Assembly (NCBI GenBank): GCA_033297205.1
Contig: MU859122.1
Coordinates: 104,675-168,674 of the forward strand
DNA from: Pseudoneurospora amorphoporcata
Lineage: Eukaryota > Ascomycota > Sordariomycetes > Sordariales > Sordariaceae
DNA length: 64,000 nucleotides
Direction: 5' to 3'
Shown: piece by piece, positions 12,801-26,118 of the stretch
Layout: every line of letters starts with the position of its first letter
Position numbering within the stretch: position 1 is the first letter of the stretch
Position numbers and translations under genes: made by a program
The notes under the pieces: generated by a model
Seen by the model: only the letters and a program-made list of their open reading frames with translations
The model's database searches: none
What the model was told of the DNA's origin: nothing

Positions 12801-15800
12801 ACTTTGGCATTCAACGAACACCGCGATCCACCATCAAAAGCCAGCCTTTGCTTTTTCCAAGTTGCAAACCCCCACCCCCCCGACCTCCCGTCTTGATTAC
12901 AAGGGTTCGTGTTTCGAGGTAACTTTCCCTCAGGCGTTTCTTCACACTAGTATTCGCACCTGGCAGGGCCAGACCCCAGAGTTAAAGCTGCCTGTCACCC
13001 AATCAATCCGCAGATATTTTTTCACGGTCTTGCGAGAGCCGGTCGTTAACAACATACCGGTAACAGTGGTCTATTAGCGGGCAAATTTGAAAGCAATCGA
13101 ATCCACCCGCCCGACGAGATACAAGCACCTTGACCTCTGGCCAGGCAACCTCAACACCAGGTCAAGCCTCGAGAGACCGGCAGAGAAACCCGGGTACATA
13201 TGCTACGCTACGGCACACAACATCTCTGGCAGGTACCACTCTGCCACTGCAGTTGAGGACATGATAGACCATCTGGGCTCGCTGGTACTGCGTAGGAAGG
13301 CCAGCGCCAGCCAAGAGAAGCCTCCACCACGAGAACCACCAAAAAACGGAGCCTACCTGGCTGGCTAGGTACCGGAAGGGAGCTACACTACTTCCACAGT
13401 AAGTGTACACCACTCACATACCCCACTGGCAGTCTGGCACTGGCCGGTGGCTGCCCGCTCCGCTACCACTGTGGTCTGCAACCACGCTGCCGTGCATTGG
13501 CGAACGTTACAGTCACGAGCACGCTTTGGGCAAAGTCAGGGGACCAGAGCTGAAGCTTGCAAGATCTGCCCGGGGACGGATGCTACCTACCTATCCGCGT
13601 CACAACGTCGTCGAGCCTTTGGACTGGACGGATGCCAATACTGTAGCGCCGCACACCACCCACCTACCGTGAAGGAGGGAGTACGTATCGAAGAGCATGG
13701 CACTTGTTTCTGAGCGTCCCACATACGGCCCGGCCCATCAGAAGATGCCATAGCAACGCAGTATACTACGCGGCCAGAACAGCCAAGTCCACTGTATTCT
13801 GAGCAATAAGCCCACAGTTGAAATTCTCGTGATGCCCCAGCTTTCGATGTCCAGAACGGCAGGCTGGGTGATCAATGCGACAAAGCTGCGGTGCCATGTT
13901 TGCCAGCCTCAGTTCCTCGACGGGGTGTCCTTGCGGGATGTCAGCCTGGCAGCCTCGAGGTTTGAGCTGGTTCGGCAACCATCGATGTGTCTGCAAATTC
14001 CCCAGCTACACAAAGGCAACTGATCCGAATCGCCAGACGCCAGGCAGGGTCTCCGTTTTTACTCGAGAGAGTGACTGTTGACTGACGACTCTCCAATGTC
14101 TCCGTACCCTACGCTACCCAGCAAGAGAGCCCTTGTCTAAAGTCTTGATGCTTTCGACCCTGATATACTCGAGCCAATGGCCTCGCTTGCTTGCTTGACA
14201 TGACTCCATTGCATTTCCATATGTATTTGCAGAGTCCATTTTCTTGGGAGATGCTCTTGCACGTTAACTCCGAATGAAACTTGGATCGAGACAACATTCG
14301 CAGCAATGGCACCCAGAGGCAAGCCACCACCGCTGCATCACATACATACATCTATCTGACCAAACTACGCAGTGCTCATTGGCATACGCACGGCAAACTC
14401 CCTTGGTTGCCACATGCCGTAGATATGCTTTTTCGGGCATTGTTCGACAGACAATGTAACAACTTGAACGTTATACGTTGTCGGTGACCAAAGCACCCCT
14501 CCATCCAAACCAACTCAAAAGGAACAGGCAATTTCACCTTCCTACTAGAAATTAGGAAAGGCACCAACTGGGATTGCGCATCAATATTCTATGTAAGCTG
14601 CAGACCGAGATTGTCCCCATCGCTCTGTATCTTAACACAACCAGTCTAATGCCTATATGTGCTGGCTAATATAGCTAGAACCAAACGACAACCCCTGATG
14701 CGTTCCAAGTTCGTTCTCACACTTTCTCCGCGCGACACACACCGTACGCACCGCGGCAGCCACAGAGTGTGTGTGAGAGTGTCGTTTGGTGTCACCACCC
14801 AAAACGCAATGCTCACTACATTCACGTGGAGCTACTATATCCCTCTGACGATTTTGTCACCCGACAACGATGTCACAAACCGCGTTCATGGGGTCCAGTC
14901 CTTGGCAGAGATCGTACTACCGTTACTCGAAGGAGGCCTACGGGGATATTTACACCATATGATGCCCTACCCATGGAATTGCTCGGTGTAATTTGTCAAG
15001 GTATCCAGCTGTCAAATAACGCCCTGCCAGTCACGGCCCTCGCACTAACCTCGTCAGTGGCCTATATCACTGACGCCGGTCCCCCTCTCTTGGCTCCCTG
15101 TGGGGTGCCGAAAGGATAGACCACCAAAAATGTCGATGTTCTGGCATGATACCCTTTGCCGCCTGATCGATGGACGAAGGACTCTGGAAGATGGAGACGG
15201 TCCGGGGACGGTAGAAATCCACTTCGCAGCCAGAAATTCCCCGGGGCCCACTTCCAGGAACCAACGAAGAACCACGCTTTCTCTTCCGTCATGTTGTATA
15301 CAGTATTGTAACTGTACATCATCAACATCACCAAGTCTGACATCGTGATGATAAGTACCCTTATCTTATTCTATGCCTCGCTTGCTGTGTATATCATATT
15401 CGATTTGATCCAGCCTTACTCCGAACATTACTCGGTCTAACAGGCACCGGCACCTTGGGACAAGCCATATAGCGCATAGGCCACCTTCAAGCTGCCTTTT
15501 TCTGTTCCTAGGCCGAGGGATGCTCTATGCAAACATCGCTAGGTACACCATCAGATGCCAGTCAGTGCCATCACCAAACTTCGGCGGTTGGCGGAGATGG
15601 TTTGCTGAAAATCTCTCGGCAAGGATCAATCGACCTAGCCCCTTTTCAGCAGCCCTCTCCGAGAAGAAGGCTCCATTCAGATGAAGATCTCTGTCTCCAC
15701 CGTGGAATCACGGCTCAATCGAGAAGTCTTTCCTGCCGCTATTTTCCGCTCCCTCGTCGTTGCCAGGGGGTAGAAATGGGCCATAGCGCAACGACCCTCA

Positions 15801-18800
15801 CTGTCATCGCTGAATCATCCAAACCGCTATGCAGCACGATAATCTGACGGCATGGCCCTGAGAGGGGTCGTAAAGATGACTTGTAGCGTAGTATTTTACC
15901 CCCATATTTGGACTTCGCTCGCCTGAAAGATACTCTTCAAAGTGGTGATTAGTTCTATCTCTGGCTTCTTCAACGCAATGTCACGCCAGCAACCTTTGGC
16001 TCCAGAAAGAAACACAATACCCGACTTCAGTAAAGGCAGCATTGGACTGCTTATTTGCAAGTCTTTCACAGCAATACATACCAACGGCTGTCGGAGTAGG
16101 TTTGCGATTAGCCAAGCAATTTGACCGGAAATCAAAATATAAGCAGACATATGACGGCGCATCTGCCCACCGCCGCGAGATGTCGCAAGTCGGAAACCTC
16201 AAGCCCCAACGTTGATAATACCAGCCATCAAGGTTCTTATAGAGGTCCTGTTCATACATACCGTATAGACATCTAACTTGCGGGATTGGCGTCACTCCCG
16301 TCGACAGCGTCCGTTTTCTCACCGCGAGGAGATGTAAGGCGTCTCTGTTACCACTTTGTCTGTCATCCTACGACTACCTGCTTGGGCCACATACGATGGG
16401 TTCAAACATGCAAATCCCGAATATGCTTCATACAAGGAACCTGAAAGGCTGGGCGTTGATAACCAAATCTGCAATTTTATGAGCCAGTCAGCCATCCTAG
16501 CCATCCACCACGCTGGTGGGCCAGCAAGCAGAAGCTACACGCTGGATCTGCCAGGCTGACGGACCACAGCAATCACGGGCAATACAACGTCCTTTCGCTA
16601 AATCCAGCATGGCAGGCGCCCAACTAGACATTCGTGGTGCTGTCACACACAGGATTACTCACATGAAAGATGCATGTTCGCGGCCGGACAGATCATCGGC
16701 AGGTTATGGGTTCAGAGACGCTCGATCACGTTGAGCTTGATGGTTGGTGTCCCTCCATTTCTACACAATGATGTCTTCCCTTGGCTTCTGCAAATCTGCA
16801 AAATAAAGGGAAAGCGTTCTGAAAAGCGGAAAGAACATTTCAAGCTACCAAGCTGTATAATGGCCTACCGGGCTGATTTTACATCGTTGTTTCGAGGTGT
16901 AATGGCCACCTCCACATCAGCCAGCTTCAAGTACTACACATTGCGGTCTGCGTTTGTTAATTTCCGCGCTTTGCCCTCCGAAACAAATTTGTTCATCTTC
17001 TCGAGAGCCGACACTCAAGCAGCTGATTGGGAGATGAGCCGATATTCGGCGGCGCTGTGCTCGCTTGTCGGAACATCGTCTTTGGAACCCGTCGTCAGGC
17101 TTCCACGTGCTTGCCTGTTCTATTGAATTGGCCAGTTAAAACAACAGCATCAGCATTCAACAGAGTCAGCTCAGCAAGCCAAGCATGGCTAGGCGAGCTT
17201 CCTGTCATTCAAGACATTAAACAGACCCATGCAGGTGCTCCATTTGCGGGATGCCACCACATCCCAGCGAATCTGGGGGCTCGCCGGAGCTAGGAAGTTG
17301 ACTCCAAAGCGATTCGACTTTAGCCTGGAAGGGCCGATTCAGCGACGTAAAACTTTTATCAACCAATGAGAGTGCGAAGAGAACAGAACAAGGTGTGGCG
17401 CCCTCAATTGTTAACTCACCTTCCGCTTTTGACTCCTCAGAATTGGTTCTTGAGTCCATGAGGATATTCCATGGCATCGACCATCAGGATACGTCAAGTA
17501 AGGAAACGAATCGGGGCTCAGCCAACGGCTTCTATTGGGAATGTAAGCTTCCCAGACCAAGTAAGCCTAGAAGTTGGAGAGAGCAGCTAATATTTCAAAT
17601 TAGTACGCAAGCCCACGATGTGTCGTTGTCGTCTCCGTTGCCGTTTTTCCGGCGCCTAGCCCTTTCGGAGGGATGACGACCCACTCAAAATGAGCTGAGA
17701 GCCTGAGACTGCCTCCTCTTGAGCCCAACACTGTACACTACTTACTGCCTGGGGGTCCGGAACTGCATCATCTGAGTATGTACAACGATATGGGATCAAA
17801 ACATTGGAAAACGACAATTACGGAGCTTCAATGATTGGGCAATGGTTCACGTCAACCGTATCCACTTGTTGCCTCTTCAAGCATTCATTCGCTTCTTCAA
17901 TGGCTCTACTCCGGTTTGACATTCTACAGGTTCAGGTTATGGGGTGTTACATACAGTGAGGATAAAGGCCTTTCTATCCCAACGCCGGCGTTGGGCTCTT
18001 GTAGTTGCTACACTTCTGTGTCGTACCGACCAGTGCCGTGGATAACTGCTACCTTTGAGATCTACAACAACATGGGATCATCGATCTCGACATTTTCAAT
18101 TGTAAAAGGACGGGTGCAAGTGCAACGCTGCCTCCTGGCCTCCTACCAACGCCGGCCCTCCGCTTTCTCTACACCGGCAAGTGGCTTTGTGGCTGGCTCT
18201 CCGGCCCAATACCTAACCCCTCCGCTTCACATTTCCCTTTCCCCAGCTCCCCCAAACCAGCAGCCAAGGCCTTTACTACGACCATAGTCGGGCCCTTGTC
18301 CTTGCTGTGACAGGTTGCTGCAGATATTACATACCTTACTTCTGCGTCATGATACGGGCTGTCAGCATGCTGGTGTTCCTGCTACGACACTGGCTCTTGG
18401 GTGGATAGTCATTTCACATGATTCCGTATCACCGTGCGTACGATCCACTTCCGTCCGTCGACCCTGAAGTTCCGTGATGTTTAGCAAAGCTGTTTGGCCG
18501 TTTCAACGAAGAGAAAGGTGCAAGCAGCAGAAGTACAAGGGGCTCATTGTCTTCAACAAAGACCATGTTTCAACTCTCGGATCTCGGAGCAAAAATCTAG
18601 CCAACTTCATGATAGGAGAGAGTAGCTCATCGACGTCCTGCCTGGCATCATTTCAACTTTGACCATGTTTCGATCGGTGTTTCTGAACCCATGGCTAATG
18701 TCTGACTGCTTGCCGCTTATTAGCCGAGTTCTAAGGGTTCTCTGTGGTCTATTGCGTTTGCCCTTTCTCGTGTTTCCAGCATCACAAGCTGTCGAGTATG

Positions 18801-21800
18801 AAGGGGTCTCTAGGGGCATTACACTGGGCTATAGCATGATGGGTACGGAGATACACTAGCGTTAGCGCACCAGTAACCGTTTTCCGATCGCCTCATCCCC
18901 GCCAGCAGCAGGGTTCCAGGGCCCTCCCCTGGGTTCTCGAACTGCGCTTGCGGAAAGCAGCTACCGAAATACGACGACCCTAACAGCGCCTGGCGTTTTT
19001 CAGCGTTGAAGAGCCAAGCACGGTCATCCCTTCTGGCTGACCTTTCGAACCCCTTCTTTCATATCCATTCGGATACCACCCTGCCATTCTCTCCATTCTT
19101 ATTTCCTTCTGCTTGAAACGGAATCACACCCTCGACGGGGCATGGGCGCGCCCCTCGTTTATAAAGACACTCGGAAGCCGAAATGGAATGGCCTCACAAC
19201 CACAGTGTGCGATGAGATATCCTTATGCGCAACAGGGCAAGAGTAAGATTTGAGTTGGTCATATCAGGCAGGCGCCTAAAAATGGCCTTGTTCCCCATCC
19301 TGGCGTGTTCAGGGATTGAGAACACTTTCAGACACAAAGCACACCGGCCTCGGTTCTGTCGGTCGGTATGTCGGCTCAACTGCCCTTGACCTGCTCATCT
19401 CCAGATGCCTTGATAGGGTACACTATGTAACCACCATCGCCGAGAATCAAACGGAACCAGGCTTGTTAGGGGGTGTTCTGCCGGTGACAAGCCCCCTTTC
19501 TGTCGCATCAAGCCGTTGTGACAGATACTAGCTCAGTGGGGGGTGTCAAAGGGTGAAAATCGTCCGAGCAACCAACCTGGAAGTGACAGTGGGAACTCCA
19601 AAAAAAGAAAGGCAGGCAGAGAGGGAGACTCGAAACTGGGGGGTCTTCTCTCCGCCGTTCCTGCTTTTAGTCTGGGTTGCGGTCTGTGGGCAATGATCAT
19701 TTCCTCTTTCTCTCTTTCGAGGTTTCCTTTAGACTGACTAGTGATGGACCGAGACCCCAGGAACCAGCTCGTTCTGTACCACACCAGCGTCCCCTTGCTA
19801 TCGGAGGAAAATGCATGGGGATGTTTACAGGAACCAGAAAGAGAGCAAGTGAGGGTGGGTAGTAGACACACGGACTCCAACAAGGACTCGGGCTCTCGGG
19901 GAACCTTTACGACTGCAGGCGGCAATACAGGAAAGGCAAGGATGGGCGACAGCTTTGGGTGGGAGAGGGGTCGGGTCGGAGGGTGGGTGATGATGGGTTG
20001 TATGGGACCATGAGACCATGGGTGGATGGATGGAAGGAGTACATTGCGAAAAGGGGGGAGGCTGAGGGAGAAGGGCGGTTGCAATACACCACCATAACCC
20101 ATCGCTTTCTGTCTACGAGGTAAGTCTGGGAAGGGACGGAGTATGACTTGTGAGTGGATATGAGGATGTCACACACACTGTAAGGACACTCGTCTCCCAA
20201 CCCTTCCTCGTCTCTTCCTTTCTCTCGCCTCCTGTCCCATTTCGACATCCAGCCAGCCAGCCCGTTTCAACCATGGAAGCCTATGGTGAGGGAATGGCAG
20301 ACGCAAAACATGGCAGCAAGCATTCTAAGGTTGCTTCTGTTCCTCCTTCGTAACAATGGGAGGGAACAGTCCGCAAGCCACAGCGTTGCGTATGGGTAGG
20401 TTAGGTTATCCATACGCACCCGCAATCATACACTAGCTGGGTGTAGAGTGTGCAATTCGGACGGGATGGCACGGTAGGTGTGCTGTGTCCATGATCCATC
20501 TCTACGGCACTGGCACAGCGACAGTCGTGTCGTGTTTGTTTACAAGACAAAACGAAGTGACTGACTGACAGTCTGAGTTGCAACGTGAACGGGCTCACTT
20601 GACTGACTACATAGGGCCTCGAGGGGTAGTTGTCCCTCGCAGAGATGATATGGGATTAAACAGGTTGTCCGCTACTATTACCGACGCGGATTATTGATCA
20701 CGAAAGTGGAAGTCAGGTACTGATTAACTATCAACTCACAGACGTCCGTTGCGGTAGTTGAAAGCTCCTTCCTTTCTTAGAAGTCTCTCCTCTCTTGGCG
20801 AGTGCCTTGACTGACTGTTACCTAGGCTCTAGGGTAGTTCCTAGTTCCTATACTATTCATCTGTTGAGCTAACAAAGGCCGGGAGCAGGACAATCCGTCC
20901 AGACCCAGAGTGGTGAGACGAGAATACCAGGCGGCCACGATAACTACGATAACAACGATCATTACAGGAACGATTTCTAGGCATGTCTTTGCTCTTGAAG
21001 ACGCCCGCACATGATCAAGTGAAAATAAAGGAAATGATGTAACACCAGAACAACAAGCTCGGGTTGATGACCCGGGTTATCAAAATGAGCTCCAGCCGAC
21101 GAGAACGAAGGACCTGTCACTGGGTAGCAAACATCACATAATCCATCCAGAGAAGTAGCAACCCTCTCCATGCAGAAATCACAACCATCATGAGCATGCG
21201 GCGCGCTTACCTCGGCTTTCTCTGCGTCTTGGTTCTCTTTGCATATTACCCACCACAAAAACCCGAAATTAAAAAGCATGCGTGGCTTCCCCTTCCCTTC
21301 GCTTCACTTTCTCCCTCTCCTTTGGTATGATATGGTATGCCTCGCCTCGCTTCCACATATCCATCCATTGCATCCTTCCCGAGCCTGCGTGGCGCGCGGA
21401 ACTCCATACTATCATGTCATGTCATGTATGTCATGTTTGCGTCCAGCTGTACGTCCATCACAATGCTTATTTCCTTTCCTTTCGGTAGCCTGGGATGGGG
21501 GAAGCGGTCATATATCCTATATGCATGGAAGAGGGGGAAAAGACCACAGACAAAGTGTGTAGCGCCCATTCAAGGAGAGGAACACACAAGACATTCTATG
21601 TATAGAAACTCATATGTAGCCGTCCATCCTACCCAGTTTTTTGCAGGAAGGCTGGCTCGAGGTTGGGGAAGCGCCCCAAGAAGGGAGGCATCTGAGCCGA
21701 ACCAAACTAAATCAGACCAAACAAGATCACAGCGTCGTGTTCGCGCTCGATGGGAAATGTGGACAAAGCGGGCGATGTGACGACTATTTGTATTCGAAAT

Positions 21801-22772
21801 AAAAAAATACTGACCAAGAACCTACGTTAAACAGGTGGAAAAGATAGAACACATGGATGCGTGCGGGGGTTTAGTAAAGAGTCGATAAGTGGAAAATATC
21901 ATTTCATTTCTTGTGACAAAACAAGATGAAGAAGATTAAGTGGCTGATTGCTTGAGCTGTAATTCGGTTTTATACATAATTGGAAAGACTGGTTAAACTT
22001 TCCTCAGACTTCCACTGCCAGTATGTGCTGATCGTTCCGGACAAGATGGATAGAACCGACACTCGAATCTTTAACATACTGACCACGCCAGTGGTGAAGT
22101 TGACTGACTATCCTAACAGCATATGGACTGGACGGACATGGTGACACGGATGGAATATACCCTTGAACATATAGCTAGGTATTCGTAGAATTAAGACGGA
22201 ACGCGAAGGGGTGTGCAAGACATCAGGAAGTGTAGGCTGGGTAGGCACGTAGCATCAGCCCAGCTCCTTTCGACCTTTGGTTCGGGATATATTACCACGA
22301 GGGAAGTCCTGTGGCTGAACATTGGATAAACAATCGTGGAAAGGTAGAGGTGTACGTAAGTAATTTGAAAGCTTAATGAAAATGGAAAGGACCTTGCGCT
22401 TGATGACGAAGGAGTTTTCTTCCAAGACCGCCTAATCGTATATATTTGTGAAGTGTCGTGAGGAACTGGAGGTAATGAGGTACATAGTTCTGATGATGGT
22501 GGTCAGGAATTTGACAAGAACGCTGTGTATGATCTTGATTCGAGGTTTTTGTGAGCTCCCGTTGGGAGTCCAGGTATGCAAAGAAGAGGTAGCTAATAGC
22601 TTATTTCCTATCATTCTCCCCATCATGCAGCTGATGAAAGCCAACGAAACACAAACAATGGGGGTTTTTCACCTCCGCTGTACAGACTGTGTGTAGTTTA
22701 TAGCCATATTCATCATCAGTTCATGGCACCTTGTCTCATTTCCATTCTGCCGAACGATGAGTGACTGACTGA
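6875..22772. other. about 16 kb with no supportable gene, upstream of vib-1
   Basis: I scanned all frames and found no recognisable domain, no convincing splice-linked frame, and no tRNA or 5S rRNA gene. The longest frames (for example 12183-12767 plus and 17835-18287 plus) are short and low in information. Base composition is ordinary, unlike the AT-rich block later in the window, so this is not RIP-damaged transposon sequence. It separates two minus-strand genes (the NDT80-family gene and the RBR ligase gene). It can hold a very long vib-1 promoter and leader and possibly non-coding transcripts. A 10-N gap lies at 8319-8328. Confidence 0.6.
8180..8460. other. assembly gap with low-quality G/C-rich flanks
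   Basis: Ten N residues (8319-8328) sit in a run of G and C homopolymers. A 25-nt C tract (8413-8437) is followed directly by nine A. Left (about 8196-8235) and right (about 8376-8412) flanks look like imperfect copies of one another, each reading roughly TGTTnGGnGGGGCCAAnACnGCCC. This pattern suggests read-end errors or a collapsed repeat at a contig join. Frames through this zone should not be trusted. Confidence 0.85.
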
Positions 22773-25175
22773 CTACCAGTCATCATCATCAAAAAGCAGG
22801 TCCTCCTGATCTTCCAGCGCCAGGTGCACAAACTGCCTAATCCACGCCTCCTGCTGCGGATCGAGTCGTATCCCGTCAGGCACGTTGACCTGTATGTTAT
22901 CGGGATTATTGGGATTATCAAAGTCCATCCTGGGTTCGTTAGGACCGCGCCTTGCCCTGCCTCCCACATTACCCCTGACAACACCATCACCACCACCACC
23001 TCTGTTTCCTCTGGCAGCCGCACCGGCACCGACGCCACCATTGTTGTGGTTATTGTTACGGTTATTATGCCGATTGTTCGGCGCACCTCCTCGATTCTGA
23101 TGTTGTCCCCGAATATTTGCTCCCCCTGCCCCTTGTCCTCCTCGGGGATTGTCTCCCCGACCTCCACCTCTTCCTCCTCCTCCACGGCCACCACCTGCGG
23201 CAGGGCCATGGGGGGCGGCAGCACCAGCATCTCCACGACCGCGACCTCCTACCGGCTGATTACCTCCATCTATCCTTAGGACGAGCGGACCTTCGCGCGC
23301 AACCGCGACTTCACCTCTTCCTGCGCCGTTCTGGTTCTGCGCTTCCGCTTCCATAGCTTCTTGAAGTTGCCTATTAAGCTCTCTATCACCGAAGGCAGGC
23401 GGTGCCCTAAAATCGTCCTCCTCATCGTCGCTCTCCATCTCTATGTCCGCCATCAGTAGCGCCATTAGTTCTTGCTCCGGTAGGCCCCCGATCCCTGGAG
23501 GCGCTGCGGGTGCGCCGCCTGCTGCTGCTGCTGCCGCCGCTGCTCCCGGGCCAGCACGTCCAGCAGCCGCAGGAGCAGCACCGTTACCGCCTTCGAACGC
23601 TATGCCCACATCATCGCCATCGCCTTGCTCCAACTCCCACAAGCGCTGGTAACACCCGGTGATTCTACCGCCGGGCATCTCGTTGAAGTGCTGATAAGGG
23701 TTGCCAGGATCCAGCCACGCTGAGCAGAGGTAACAGAAGTGCGTCTGGCACCGGTAGCAGATCATGTGGTTGCAGCCGTGCGTCTTTTGAGCAGGCGCCG
23801 CACATGTCGGGCAGGGGGTGGTGTGCAACTTCATGTATTCCAGTGAAGCGATTTCCTCAGCCGTGAGCTCTTCGTTCTTGCGGGGTGCTTGGCACCGAAC
23901 GAATTCGCCGTGCCAGGATTGTTGGCAGCGGGAGCAGAAGGCGAAGTTGCAGTCTTCGCAGATGGCGAGGAGGTCGGTCGCGTTGTATGGCCTAGAAGCA
24001 CCGCTGGTCGTCTCCTCCTCGTCATCCTCCTCGTCGTCGTCATCGTTGAGCTCTAGCCCTTGCGGCTTCTTGTGCTTCTTGGAGCGAGCGGCTCCGTTGC
24101 ACCATTGTCGCGGGCAGTAGATCGTGTTCTTGTCGGACTCGAGCTCGGTTTTGTACTTGAGCGTGACGTAGCGCTTCACGGTCTCCTGGTCGAGCGGGAT
24201 TTGTAGAAGTTCGCTCGGGCTGATTTGCGTCTTGGGCTTCTTTCGCTTCTTGTTCCCTGAAGACGAGGCGGCTGCTTGTTCGCGCTCTTTGGCGCAGTTG
24301 GGGGCTAGACAGCGGACAGAGGTGAGATCGCCTTCTTTGATGGCGTTGTTGTAGAAGTCTTGTAGACACTCCACGCAGAAAACATGCTCACAATCGATCA
24401 TCTTGTGGCACACAATGCCTTTCTTGTAGTCTGTATTACACGTTAGCAGGTCGATTTCTAACACAAGATAACCGAATTTGCACATACCTAAGCACACCCC
24501 GCACTTGAACGTTTCCTTTTCAAACGCTGCTCGACGTGCCTGGATATCATAATCCATGATAGCGATCCTGTGCTGTGGGTCAACTTCCAGGGTCCCCTTC
24601 TCGTCCACAAGCCCAAAGACATTCTCAGCTGCCTGCTGAATGTGGTCGATGTACGTGAACCCAACCATATCACGACCCATTTCTTCCCACAGTCGCGGCC
24701 CATCATCCTCGAGTCTCTTGATGGTCTCCTTGGAAAGCCATGGAGGGTCCGCAGAGATGGTAACAACCGGCGGTTTATCAGCCGGGTAGTCGGGTCCGAA
24801 GATGATCTCTAGGTGAACGGGAGGCAAGTGGGCTACCTCGTGACGATCAAAAGCCCCAGCCCCAGCGCCGGCGCCTTCAGCCGGACCTGCTCCTGCCACA
24901 CAATCCGCGCCATTCGAAGGACCTCCATTCGCAGCTCCATTGACGTGGTTGGCGCCATTCGGCTGAGCCTTTCCTTGAGCCCGAGGGTCCGTGTTTGGGT
25001 CCGCGGCAGCGGGGAAGTAGACGAGAACTGGCTTGGTGGGGTTGACGGGGATATCGATGGCGATGGTATATGGGTCATCTGGGCGAGGGTGTTGGATCTC
25101 GGGATAGATCGCTATGAGAGAGCTGAGCTCTGTATCGCGGGGGCTGTCGGGGTCATCATAGTTGAAAGAGGCCAT
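22773..25175 (-). CDS. RWD-RBR E3 ubiquitin ligase, RNF14/Itt1 type
   Basis: A RING-between-RING ubiquitin ligase of 781 aa that should pass ubiquitin through a Cys thioester. The exons are 24488-25175 and 22773-24430. The 57-nt intron has a GTATGT donor, GCTAACG branch and ACAG acceptor. It is divisible by three and free of stops, so the genome reads straight through it, but retaining it would insert 19 residues inside RING1. An N-terminal RWD domain (about 5-200, starting FNYDDPDSPRDTELSSL) is followed by RING1 (CGVCLGDYKKGIVC...), IBR (CEDCNFAFCSRC) and RING2 (CPTCAAPAQKTHGCNHMIC). The Cys in HGCNHM is the expected catalytic residue. The C-terminal 250 residues are Ala/Gly-rich with RGG-like repeats and an acidic end, suggesting RNA or ribosome contact. 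I start at the ATG of MASFNYDD rather than 23 codons upstream because the RWD domain begins there. Orthologues act in translation termination or stalled-ribosome turnover; transfer of that role is inference. Confidence 0.88.
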   Translation of the reverse strand: MASFNYDDPDSPRDTELSSLIAIYPEIQHPRPDDPYTIAIDIPVNPTKPVLVYFPAAADPNTDPRAQGKAQPNGANHVNGAANGGPSNGADCVAGAGPAEGAGAGAGAFDRHEVAHLPPVHLEIIFGPDYPADKPPVVTISADPPWLSKETIKRLEDDGPRLWEEMGRDMVGFTYIDHIQQAAENVFGLVDEKGTLEVDPQHRIAIMDYDIQARRAAFEKETFKCGVCLGMCKFGYLVLEIDLLTCNTDYKKGIVCHKMIDCEHVFCVECLQDFYNNAIKEGDLTSVRCLAPNCAKEREQAAASSSGNKKRKKPKTQISPSELLQIPLDQETVKRYVTLKYKTELESDKNTIYCPRQWCNGAARSKKHKKPQGLELNDDDDEEDDEEETTSGASRPYNATDLLAICEDCNFAFCSRCQQSWHGEFVRCQAPRKNEELTAEEIASLEYMKLHTTPCPTCAAPAQKTHGCNHMICYRCQTHFCYLCSAWLDPGNPYQHFNEMPGGRITGCYQRLWELEQGDGDDVGIAFEGGNGAAPAAAGRAGPGAAAAAAAAGGAPAAPPGIGGLPEQELMALLMADIEMESDDEEDDFRAPPAFGDRELNRQLQEAMEAEAQNQNGAGRGEVAVAREGPLVLRIDGGNQPVGGRGRGDAGAAAPHGPAAGGGRGGGGRGGGRGDNPRGGQGAGGANIRGQHQNRGGAPNNRHNNRNNNHNNGGVGAGAAARGNRGGGGDGVVRGNVGGRARRGPNEPRMDFDNPNNPDNIQVNVPDGIRLDPQQEAWIRQFVHLALEDQEDLLFDDDDW

Positions 25176-26118
25176 CGATACACGATGTGGTGCCAAGACT
25201 CCAGGATACGTCTTTTGGTGTTTTGGTCGTTGAGCGTGGCCCACCCTTGCTGCTACCTGGACGACTTGTAGCAGATGTGAGAGAAAAGGAAGGTTCGCTG
25301 CGAGAAATGACTCTGGAAAGCCATGCAGTAAAGCTTCGCTCTCGATGAAGAGTTTGTGTTATGGATGAGGTTGTAGGAGTTCTAGGGTCTCTTCAGTCGG
25401 GAGTCTAAAGTCGAGACTTTTTTGGTGAGATGGAATGCCAAGAGAAAGAGCTAAAGAGACTAGTAGAAGAGAAGTGGTAGATTTGTCAGAAGCAAATGGA
25501 AATCCAATGCCTTTCTCGTTCAAGAACCGTACACCGGTGTCCGCGTTGGTAATCCGTAAGGCTGTATGGTTGGGAGGCAAATTCGTAGGAGTTCTCTTTT
25601 TCCACAGTCGGTGCCCCGCGAATTGGATGCGAGAGTGATTTGAGGTCGATGGTCGTCGGGATTGACTGTTGAGTGACGGAGATTCGCCGTCGGGCTCCCG
25701 ACTCCAGATGACTCGCCTGCCGGTAGGTGGTCGTCCCCTTCTTGGCAAATCAACGGGCAGCACATCTTGTTAGTGCATAGGCCTAAAATGGTCGCCCGAC
25801 AAGCTGGGCCTTCACTGCCATTTGCTGCCGCAGAAGCCCCCGATTGGCTGGGTTCCACTCCTCTACGTAGTGCATCTCCTCGTTCGGTTCCTTGTTCCAT
25901 GTGTACCTAACAACACATCTTTCGCGAATTTGAAGCCATCACCACTTTAGGCTTCGACTGTCACTTGTACTTTTGTCCTACTTCGAAGTCGCGATACCGC
26001 GGGGTTTCAGTTCCACATATTCAAATGCAATCTTAAGCTCTCTTTACTTGTTTATAACCCTCCTACTTAACCACCCAAGCCGCACCCCGCGGCGTACCTA
26101 CCCTCCCAGATCGCAACC
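25176..26118. promoter_or_regulatory. divergent promoter region, RBR ligase / dolichyl-diphosphatase
   Basis: A 0.94-kb stretch lies between two divergently transcribed starts. It contains only short frames with no domain. It must hold both promoters and leaders; I see no clear TATA box tied to either gene. Confidence 0.6.

Noticed and set aside
17835..18287. 150-codon plus-strand frame
   Set aside because: Low-information sequence without a domain; expected by chance in 16 kb.
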